This document shows positions 6,880 through 12,121 of a stretch of 12,121 bases of DNA, piece after piece (positions within the stretch are counted from its first letter, which is position 1; each line of letters opens with the position of its first letter). A program made the translations under genes and the position numbers. The stretch is from Darwinibacter acetoxidans_A (GTDB lineage Bacteria; Bacillota; Limnochordia; Darwinibacteriales; Darwinibacteriaceae). The stretch covers positions 1-12,121 of the forward strand of contig JBHGWS010000120.1 of the NCBI GenBank assembly GCA_041936745.1, read 5' to 3'. Under the pieces are notes generated by a model, which worked only from the letters and a program-made list of their open reading frames with translations, was not told the origin of the DNA and made no database searches.

Positions 6880-7713
6880 ATGTTAACCGTGGAAGAAATT
6901 GAACAACTGCAACGAGGAGCAGATGAGGCCCGCAAGGAAGCCATAAAGATGGCCACACGGGCCGGTACGGGCCACCTAGGGCCGGCTCTGGGGATTATGG
7001 ATATTGTTTGGATCCTTTATTCCCGTTTTCTGAAATACGATGTAAAAAACCCTTCCTGGCCAAAGCGGGATCGTTTAATTTTAAGCAAAGGCCACAGCTG
7101 CCTGGCGCTTTATGCGGTCTTGGGTATGAAGGGATTTTTCGATAAAAGCCTTTTTAAGACTTACTGCACCGAATTAGGTACACGTTTGGGAGGGCATCCC
7201 GAGCTTTCACTACCCGGGGTTGAAGCCAATACAGGTTCTTTAGGCCATGGTTTCAATATTGGGGTAGGGATGGCTTTAGCCGGTAAGGCCGATAACTTGG
7301 CTTACAAAGTTTATACCATTTTGGGCGACGGCGAGACCCAGGAGGGTACAATCTGGGAAGGTGCTATGGCCGCCGCTCATTTCAATCTGGATAATTTGAT
7401 AGCTATTGTGGATCGCAACAATTTACAAGTCAGCAACTTTTTAGATGTAGTCATGGATGTGGAACCTTTAGCGGAAAAATGGGCGAGTTTCGGCTGGGGA
7501 GTTAAGGTACTTGACGGCCATAACTATGAGGAATTGGCAGAAGCCTTTTCCGGGGTGCCCTTCGAGGAGGGAAAACCTTCCGTGATTATAGCTGAGACGG
7601 TTAAAGGCAAAGGTTTGCCCATGGCTGAAAACAAAGTGGAGTGGCACCATAAAGTTCCAACTTTAGAAGAATATAAGGAGTTAGATAAACTATTGGGGTT
7701 GGGCGAACTTTAG
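6880..7713 (+). CDS. transketolase N-terminal subunit (thiamine diphosphate PP domain)
   Basis: A 277-residue protein equal to the first half of transketolase. The thiamine diphosphate/Mg signature runs from GDGETQEG (Gly149-Asp150-Gly151) to RNN (Asn180-Asn181), with the usual spacing. Other family residues: GTGHLG with His32, SKGHS at 69-73, GHPE at 105-108, TGSLGHG at 118-124, and ETVKGKG followed by WHHKVP. Start is ATG 6880 with AAGGAGGGG upstream. It needs the C-half encoded at 4441. Transketolases transfer two-carbon ketol units between sugar phosphates; dedicated split versions occur in pathways for unusual sugars such as apiose (AptAB) and sulfoquinovose (SqwGH). The gene is the last intact one before an IS110 remnant. 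Confidence 0.92.
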   Translation: MLTVEEIEQLQRGADEARKEAIKMATRAGTGHLGPALGIMDIVWILYSRFLKYDVKNPSWPKRDRLILSKGHSCLALYAVLGMKGFFDKSLFKTYCTELGTRLGGHPELSLPGVEANTGSLGHGFNIGVGMALAGKADNLAYKVYTILGDGETQEGTIWEGAMAAAHFNLDNLIAIVDRNNLQVSNFLDVVMDVEPLAEKWASFGWGVKVLDGHNYEELAEAFSGVPFEEGKPSVIIAETVKGKGLPMAENKVEWHHKVPTLEEYKELDKLLGLGEL

Positions 7714-7773
7714 GCAAAGGAAAGTAATAGAAGCATTCCGGTAATCTTTAAGAAACGGGCTTGGAAAAAAGAG

Positions 7774-7844
7774 ACACCCCGCAATAAAACAGTATTGTGC
7801 TTGTCCCACCCGGATAGAGCACAAATACTAAAATTGGGGAGTGT
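7774..7844 (+). ncRNA. hairpin before the IS110 transposase start, possible bridge-RNA remnant
   Basis: ACACCCC (7774-7780) pairs with GGGGAGTGT (7836-7844, one bulge), and inside it GTATTGTGCT (7792-7801) pairs with AGCACAAATAC (7818-7828, one bulge), with an internal loop between the stems. It ends 6 bases before the decayed transposase ATG. In the IS110 group the bridge RNA is encoded in the left non-coding end upstream of the recombinase, so position and shape fit, but the identity is inference; a terminator-like or translation-blocking IS end hairpin is the alternative. Confidence 0.4.
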
Positions 7845-7850
7845 TCCTAC

Positions 7851-8621
7851 ATGAAGTGTACACAAAAGCAGAAGATTTTGCAAAGCAAAGATGAAACATA
7901 GATCGTTGCAGTTGAAATTTCTAAAAGGCTCGTACGTTTGACAATCGGGGCATTACCGGTTTAACCTAGCGGACCGCCCGGTTCTTTGCGGCCATAAGTT
8001 GGCAATCGTCAACCCGTATCACATTAAGTGCACCAGAGAACCGGCTGATTATAGTCCCGGCAAAGTGATAGAAAAGATCCAAGAACATTTGGCATGTTTG
8101 TCAAAGATGGCTGAGATCGTAAGCTGTACATTCCCGAAGGCAATTAGGCGGAATTTCGTGAATTGGTCCGTGAAAGAGAAAGGCTGCGGGAACGCCTTGC
8201 CGAGATGGCTTGAGATCTACTTCCCTGAATTGGCGGCAGTTTTTAAAGATTGGCGTGGGAAAGCCTCGTTTTTCCACCCCGGGAAGAATAGTTGAGGCGG
8301 GAGCACAACAGAAATTATTAACCCGGCCGGCGTCGTCAGGCGATTAAGTATGCCGGATTGAACCTGCGTAAGAAAAGCTTAGGCAAAGACAAAGGGACAA
8401 CAACCATCACCAAACGGGGACACAGCCGCCTGCTGCAGGGCAGTGATACCAATGCAGGTTCGTACTTTGCAGAAACGTAAGACGAGATGCAGAGAAAATT
8501 CCCTGGCAAAGATGCAGTCGGTGGTTGCCCTTTATTGCAAGCTGATAGGTATAGCTTTTGCTTTGTTTATTGACTAAAGGTGTTAACACTCGGGAAATGA
8601 CATTTTCTAAGGGTAGTGCCT
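7851..8621 (+). pseudogene. IS110-family transposase pseudogene (frameshifts, stops, internal deletion)
   Basis: Successive pieces line up with an IS110 DEDD transposase. From ATG 7851: MKCTQKQKILQ, then a TAG at 7899, then IVAVEISKR, resembling the family's VGIDIAK strand but with Glu for the catalytic Asp. After a frame change and a deletion of much of the N-terminal domain, 7999-8295 gives AIVNPYHIK (family VVNPYHVK) and WLEIYFPELAAVFKDWRGKA (family W.D.YFPEF..VFKDWEGKA), ending at a TGA. From about 8322, in another frame, comes IKYAGLNLRKKSLGKDKG and ITKRGHSRL, the C-terminal Transposase_20-type segment, ending at TAA 8478. A final piece at about 8498-8621, itself split between two frames, gives SVVALYCKLIGIAFALF and LTKGVN. 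It cannot encode an active enzyme. Confidence 0.8.
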
Positions 8622-8705
8622 GGATATGGTTACGGAATGAAAGTGAAATACCGCGAAACAGCGAGTAAAACAATGAAAAAGATCATTAAGGGAGGAGTAA
8701 TTTTA

Positions 8706-9887
8706 ATGACTATGACAAAAAGCCCATTTGAAAGATTACAGGCAATCAACGACGATTTTGAAATTTGGTGGGATTCTTCGCCGCTGATTTATGAAACTTG
8801 GAAAGAGCAATATTTGGAAGGGCTCCCCTCGGAGAAACGGGAAAAATTCGCCGGCTGGCTCGATCGCCTTTATAACGCTGAAAAGCCTGAAGAATCGGTT
8901 TTTAAAGGGGTCACCACAAATCCCCGTTTAACTCGGGAGACTTTAGACTGGATCCCCGAAATATGCGATCCTTGGATTAAAGAACTAAAAGAAAAATATC
9001 AAGGCGGTTCTTTGCAAGAACTGGCTTGGATGACTTACACTAAAATAACCGCAGAAGGCGTAAAAAGATATGTTCCTATCTTCGAAGCATCCAACTACAA
9101 AAACGGTTATGTCAGTGCTCAAGTTGATCCCCGTTTGATTACCGAAACCGGAGAAATGTTAAGGCAGGGTATTGGTTTGCATGCCCTTTCGCCCAACATC
9201 ATGATTAAATCGCCTGCAACTAAAGAAGGCATTTATAACATTATGCTCCTGACCTCCCTTGGTATTTCCACCAATGCCACAGTTTGCTTTACCATGCCAC
9301 AGATTTTGGCTGTAGCTGAAGCTGTGCGCCGAGGCAAAGCGATTGGCGAGGCAAACGGCGTCGACTATTCACAGTGGCGTTCCGTAATCACCTTAATGCT
9401 GGGGCGCTTTGAAGGCAGTCCCGTATTTGCAGAACAAGCGGCTGAGGCAGGCGTTGAATTAACCGAAGAGGTTTTACGCTGGTCCGGTTTGGCGATTGCA
9501 AAAAAATCCATTAGAATTCTGGAGCAAGAAGGCTATGAAAGCAAGTTATTGCTCTGCTCTTCCCGCCCCGGCCCTGAAGTTGACGGCAAATTGAAAGTCT
9601 GGCACATCGAAAAGCTTGCCGGTGAACCTGTTGTTTATACCATTAACCCGGATATGATCGGCGACTTCTTGAAGCTGTATGAAAATGAATCCATAGAAGA
9701 TCATCGCGGCGAAGACATCCCCGTGGAAATCCTAGCTGAGTTAATGAAGATACCTTATTTCAGAGAAGGTTACTCTGCTCATGGAATGGTCGCCGAAGAA
9801 TTTGTCAACCACCCCTGCTCTATAACCACCGCTGAAGGTTTCTCAGGCGATATGGGGTTATTAGAGGAATACGTGGAGAAGGTGTGA
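8706..9887 (+). CDS. long transaldolase-like protein
   Basis: A 393-residue TIM-barrel protein of the transaldolase superfamily, longer than E. coli TalB (about 317). Start chosen at ATG 8706, 8 bases after GGGAGGAG (8690-8697); the frame is open further upstream but only through decayed IS sequence. Conserved features: Asp23 in WWDSSP (TalB Asp17 region), TTNP at 70-73, VDPRL at 140-144, the Schiff-base lysine Lys168 in IKSPATKEG, and Thr192 in NATVCF. Gln139 stands where TalB has Glu96; fructose-6-phosphate aldolase (FSA) has Gln there. By my hand alignment Met231 occupies the TalB Phe178/FSA Tyr131 position. About 30 extra residues lie between Asp23 and TTNP. A Schiff-base aldolase or transaldolase activity is likely, the substrate unknown. 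The gene is 43 bases upstream of the class II aldolase. Confidence 0.87.
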   Translation: MTMTKSPFERLQAINDDFEIWWDSSPLIYETWKEQYLEGLPSEKREKFAGWLDRLYNAEKPEESVFKGVTTNPRLTRETLDWIPEICDPWIKELKEKYQGGSLQELAWMTYTKITAEGVKRYVPIFEASNYKNGYVSAQVDPRLITETGEMLRQGIGLHALSPNIMIKSPATKEGIYNIMLLTSLGISTNATVCFTMPQILAVAEAVRRGKAIGEANGVDYSQWRSVITLMLGRFEGSPVFAEQAAEAGVELTEEVLRWSGLAIAKKSIRILEQEGYESKLLLCSSRPGPEVDGKLKVWHIEKLAGEPVVYTINPDMIGDFLKLYENESIEDHRGEDIPVEILAELMKIPYFREGYSAHGMVAEEFVNHPCSITTAEGFSGDMGLLEEYVEKV

Positions 9888-9891
9888 GTTC

Positions 9892-9910
9892 AGGGGCCCA
9901 CAAGGCCCCT
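9892..9910 (+). promoter_or_regulatory. intercistronic hairpin between the transaldolase-like and aldolase genes
   Basis: A perfect 7-bp GC-rich stem, AGGGGCC and GGCCCCT around CACAA, lies 4 bases after the stop codon. No U-tail follows; instead the ribosome-binding site AAAGGAGGA (9912-9920) begins two bases later. It may block 3' decay or modulate expression of the aldolase; it is not a typical terminator. Confidence 0.45.
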
Positions 9911-9930
9911 CAAAGGAGGAAGCGTGCGTA

Positions 9931-10854
9931 ATGGCACTAGTCAGTACCAAGGACATGTTGCTGGATGCTCAAAAGAAGGGCTATGCGGTAGGGGCTTTTA
10001 ATGCCAATAATTTGGAAATGGCACAAGGGATAGTTATGGCGGCAGAAAAGGAAGACGCTCCCGTAATTGTGCAGGTAAGTCAGGGCGGGGCTGAGTACGC
10101 GGGGGTTGAAGAGATGGCAGCCATAGTGCGAGCGTTAGCCGAAAAAACACCCATCCCCGTTGCCCTGCACTTGGATCATGGCATGGATTTTGTTTACAAC
10201 CTCCGTTGTCTCAGGGCGGGTTATACTTCTTTGATGTATGATGGTTCCCAGCTTGATTTTGCCGAAAATGTAAAGATTACCAAAGAAGTGGTGCAGGCGG
10301 CCCACGCCGTAGGTGTTCCCGTCGAGGCTGAACTGGGCAGAGTACCCAAAGATCCGCACAGCGTAACTGCAAAAGAGCTTAAAAAATATTTAACCCGCCC
10401 GGAAGAAGCCTTAGAGTTTGTTGAACTTACCGGGGTTGATTTTCTGGCTATAGCTGTGGGAAGCATGCACAAAATGAAGGTGCAAGAAGCGAAATTGGAT
10501 ATAGAGCGCATCAAGGCAATTCGGCAGGCAGTTTCTGTACCCCTTGTTTTGCATGGTGCATCCGGTGTGCCTGATAAAGCGATCAAAGAAGCTATTGCGG
10601 CCGGAATCTGCAAGATTAATGTGCATACTCAACTGGCCAAGCGGTTCACCGAGACGGCGCGTCGGTTGTTGCAAGCTAATCCGGATGTAGTGGACATTAG
10701 GAAATATTTGTCCCAATCCCGCCAGGCTTTAATGGAAGAAGTCAGGCTTAAGATCCGCTTGTTTGGCGCTGATGGGAAAGCGAAAGGTGTCAGCCATTTT
10801 CCGGTAGCTAAGATCGAACCGGTGGATTACATGTCCCAAGAATTGGTTGAATAA
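9931..10854 (+). CDS. class II (zinc) fructose/ketose-bisphosphate aldolase family protein
   Basis: A 307-residue protein of normal length for the family. The first family signature is clear: LHLDHG with Asp82 (catalytic) and zinc ligand His83. Also visible are EAELG with Glu134, zinc ligand His180 in AIAVGSMHK, zinc ligand His208 in LHGASG, and KINVHT with Asn230. Departures: the usual GT.HG.Y loop is GSMHKMK, with Lys181 for the conserved Gly, and the usual GG..ED loop after EAELG is VPKDPHS. The LHGASG form and the GS.H.M loop are, to my memory, typical of non-glycolytic class II aldolases of catabolic clusters. It should split a phosphorylated ketose retro-aldolically to DHAP plus an aldehyde. 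Start is ATG 9931, 10 bases after AAAGGAGGA. Last gene of the operon, before a strong terminator. Confidence 0.9.
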   Translation: MALVSTKDMLLDAQKKGYAVGAFNANNLEMAQGIVMAAEKEDAPVIVQVSQGGAEYAGVEEMAAIVRALAEKTPIPVALHLDHGMDFVYNLRCLRAGYTSLMYDGSQLDFAENVKITKEVVQAAHAVGVPVEAELGRVPKDPHSVTAKELKKYLTRPEEALEFVELTGVDFLAIAVGSMHKMKVQEAKLDIERIKAIRQAVSVPLVLHGASGVPDKAIKEAIAAGICKINVHTQLAKRFTETARRLLQANPDVVDIRKYLSQSRQALMEEVRLKIRLFGADGKAKGVSHFPVAKIEPVDYMSQELVE

Positions 10855-10874
10855 ATAAAATTCAAGAAGAAAAC

Positions 10875-10946
10875 AGGCCCGGCCTAACGGTTTGCATAAA
10901 GTGCATGAATACAGGCCTTTTTGCAAACCGGGGCCTCGTTTTTTTT
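10875..10946 (+). terminator. strong Rho-independent terminator closing the sugar operon
   Basis: AGGCCC (10875-10880) and CGGTTTGCA (10888-10896) pair with TGCAAACCG (10922-10930) and GGCCT (10932-10936), followed by eight T (10939-10946). It lies 21 bases after the aldolase stop. Confidence 0.85.
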
Positions 10947-11160
10947 GGGCTTAAACTATTTAGGAAATCCACCGCTTTGCATTGAACGCAAATCCTTTCT
11001 TTTTAGTGACCAGAATTGGCATTTTGGAACCAGGTACCTCCGCCGCAGTATGTTGTTCTTTATTTTGTTCAGCCGCGGGGGACAACAAACTTGGCTACAG
11101 CCTTTAAAATTTCTAATATTAAATGACGGCGCTGAACTCGACTTTTACAGTTAAAAACGG

Positions 11161-11210
11161 AAAAAGCCTCTGTGACGCCTTAAAACAGGCGTTTTCGGAG
11201 GTTTTCTTTT
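11161..11210. terminator. bidirectional-type terminator hairpin
   Basis: Nested stems: AAAAGCCTC with GAGGTTTT on the outside and ACGCCT with AGGCGT (loop TAAAAC) inside, ending in TTTTCTTTT on the + strand. The A-rich left side gives a T-run on the minus strand as well. No gene lies immediately upstream on either strand. Confidence 0.7.
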
Positions 11211-11882
11211 GCCTAAAAAGCGTTGTATATCTTAGAATTCTACTGAACCCAAAGCAGGGGCCTGGTTTCAATGGAACAAACCGAATAACAACTACGGGAA
11301 AGGCGCACCTTGGACCCTAAAGCCGGCCGATTAAGCGGTAGGGCCGGAGCAAGGTACACCGTTAAAACCTACAGAAAAATGCCGCGTAACTTCCCGGATC
11401 TGTAGTTTAGACTGTCTTGAGATTTTCTGTTTCTTTTAATTTCCCCGCAGGAATCCTGCTGGAAAACGCGAACTTATTAGCTACGAAGAATACTGCAAAA
11501 ACACCGAATACAACTGAATCTACATGGCCAGAACGTGCCCTTGAGGCTGAAGGGCGGGTGGCAGGAAATTGGTTAGCTAAAGGCCAAAATTAGATTCCTG
11601 CAAATGAAGCGCTTCGGTTTCGGCTGCGACAGATGCAGCTTTGCTTTAACGGAGGCAATGGGCGAGCCGCTTGTTTCCGATCGCAGTGGAATCTGAGAAG
11701 CCATAGACAAGAAAAAGGCGGCAAATAGGTACTGAATTGGTTGAAAGTCACAAAGCTTTTCCTAAGCAAGCGGTTCAAGCAACGAGATGTTTGCTAATGT
11801 CCCCAGCCCGCGCCGGGGATCTAGGCTGCGTTAGGCCATCTTTTAAGACGTATTTCCAAGGCGGATTTCAGTTTTTAAAAGC

Positions 11883-11917
11883 AAAACCCGGCTTGCCCGG
11901 CCGGGTGGGGGTTTTCT
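11883..11917 (+). terminator. orphan Rho-independent terminator upstream of the exonuclease gene
   Basis: AAAACCCGGC (11883-11892) pairs with GCCGGGT (11900-11906) and the following GGGGGTTTT, ending in TTTTCTTT. It lies about 100 bases before the exonuclease start and ends some transcript from the gene-free region, or shields the exonuclease promoter from read-through. Confidence 0.7.
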
Positions 11918-11952
11918 TTCAGTAGATTGACACTATCTCTTTTGCTTGGAGG

Positions 11953-11982
11953 TTTTCATTATCACGCCATTCCTGGTATCAT
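11953..11982 (+). promoter_or_regulatory. possible extended -10 promoter for the exonuclease gene
   Basis: TGGTATCAT (11974-11982) contains an extended -10 (TG, one base, then TATCAT, five of six consensus bases); a weak -35-like TTTTCA lies at 11953-11958. It is between the orphan terminator and the TTG start, where a promoter is expected. The match is modest. Confidence 0.35.
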
Positions 11983-12016
11983 ATAACTAACGAGGCCACA
12001 GCGGGGGGGAAAAACA

Positions 12017-12121
12017 TTGCCTACAGTAAAATTCATACATACGGCGGATGTCCACTTGGGCAGTATTTTGCAAATAGCGGGAGACTCGCTTCCTCCCAGG
12101 CTTGAAAAAATTACGGCAGAA
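12017..12121 (+). CDS. DNA repair exonuclease, SbcD/Mre11/YhaO type, N-terminal part (3' truncated)
   Basis: Thirty-five codons are visible before the window ends. The translation KFIHTADVHLGS is the first metallophosphoesterase motif (D-x-H) of SbcD/Mre11-type nucleases; the form IHTADxHLGS is typical of YhaO-like DNA repair exonucleases. The start is TTG 12017, preceded by a run of seven G (12003-12009) at 7-base spacing; no ATG is available in frame. The gene is separated from the sugar operon by over 1.1 kb and three terminators, so it belongs to a different transcription unit. An SbcC-like ATPase partner would be expected downstream. Confidence 0.85.
   Translation, partial: MPTVKFIHTADVHLGSILQIAGDSLPPRLEKITAE

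Larger units (their letters stand above)
7765..8625 (+). mobile_element. degenerate IS110-family insertion sequence
   Basis: The gap between transketolase N and the transaldolase-like gene is filled by remains of an IS110-family element: a structured left non-coding end and pieces of the transposase in at least three frames. At about 0.86 kb it is much shorter than a normal 1.3-1.5 kb element and must have lost internal DNA. Both ends are approximate, since IS110 elements usually lack clear terminal inverted repeats. It sits inside what was probably one operon. Confidence 0.75.
10947..12016. other. 1.07-kb region without a convincing gene
   Basis: Short open frames exist on both strands, but none has a recognisable domain, a good ribosome-binding site or protein-like composition, and some run through terminator hairpins. 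The region has two terminator-like hairpins (11161-11210 and 11883-11917), a palindrome GCAGGAATCCTGC (11447-11459), and several small stems between 11590 and 11850, for example TCCCC..GGGGA at about 11801. It may contain unannotated small RNAs or be decayed DNA. No tRNA, rRNA, CRISPR repeat or IS protein was recognised. Confidence 0.55.

Noticed and set aside
4441..7713. Assigning the cluster to the sulfoquinovose transketolase pathway
   Set aside because: Split transketolase and an RpiB-family isomerase fit, but a sulfolactaldehyde dehydrogenase and sulfosugar isomerase are not seen, and the creatininase and class II aldolase are not explained by it.
7999..8295. A 98-residue open frame as a stand-alone gene
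   Set aside because: Its sequence matches an internal part of IS110 transposases, with more of the same protein in other frames on both sides; it is a pseudogene fragment.
8616..8705. Upstream in-frame extension of the transaldolase-like gene, 30 extra residues
   Set aside because: The extension covers decayed IS110 sequence and has no ribosome-binding site, while ATG 8706 has GGGAGGAG at ideal spacing.
10921..11320. Two overlapping + strand open frames after the aldolase gene
   Set aside because: One starts inside the operon terminator and the other runs through the hairpin at 11161-11210; neither has a ribosome-binding site or protein-like composition.
11590..11778. A 62-residue minus-strand open frame
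   Set aside because: No recognised domain, no ribosome-binding site, and Cys/Arg-rich low-quality composition; treated as chance.
11927..11955. TTGACA at 11927 as the -35 box of the exonuclease promoter
   Set aside because: At 16-18 base spacing there is only AGGTTT-like sequence and no acceptable -10 box.
1..12121. CRISPR arrays, tRNA or rRNA genes
   Set aside because: No regularly spaced direct repeats, tRNA cloverleaf or rRNA sequence was noticed on either strand.

Overview
The window looks like a chromosomal piece of a Gram-positive, Clostridia-type bacterium (Firmicutes). Ribosome-binding sites are strong and AGGAGG-like, ATG, GTG and TTG starts are mixed, terminators are U-tailed, base composition is moderate, and nearly all genes lie on the + strand. 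The genus cannot be told from the sequence alone; a Peptococcaceae or Moorella-type thermophile or syntroph is a guess.

Layout. (1) 1-2849: the end of a LIV-type ABC permease gene (LivM-like, cut by the window edge), a LivH-like permease, a zinc alcohol dehydrogenase and a small cupin, closed by a terminator. (2) 2850-3370: a gene-free stretch rich in inverted repeats, with a good sigma-A promoter (3238-3266) whose predicted start falls at the base of a 13-bp hairpin. (3) 3371-7713: a creatininase-family hydrolase, then, after a 206-bp hairpin-containing gap, transketolase C-half, RpiB-like isomerase, PHP phosphoesterase and transketolase N-half in a tight run. (4) 7714-8705: an old, broken IS110-family insertion sequence. 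(5) 8706-10854: a long transaldolase-like protein and a class II ketose-bisphosphate-aldolase-like protein, closed by a strong terminator. (6) 10947-12016: more than 1 kb without a convincing gene, but with two further terminators. (7) 12017 to the end: the start of a DNA repair exonuclease of the SbcD/YhaO type, unrelated to the sugar genes.

Taken together the first five blocks look like a catabolic locus for an unusual carbohydrate or cyclitol: uptake, oxidation by the dehydrogenase, hydrolysis by the creatininase-family enzyme, then carbon shuffling by split transketolase, isomerase, transaldolase-like and aldolase-like enzymes. Several enzymes keep their catalytic core but differ where their families bind the normal substrate: the RpiB-like protein has lost three histidines and an arginine, the transaldolase-like protein has Gln where transaldolases have Glu, and the aldolase has Lys in place of the usual Gly after a zinc ligand. 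This points to a substrate other than the usual pentose-phosphate intermediates. No kinase, regulator, solute-binding protein or ATPase gene lies in the window, so the pathway cannot be fully reconstructed here.
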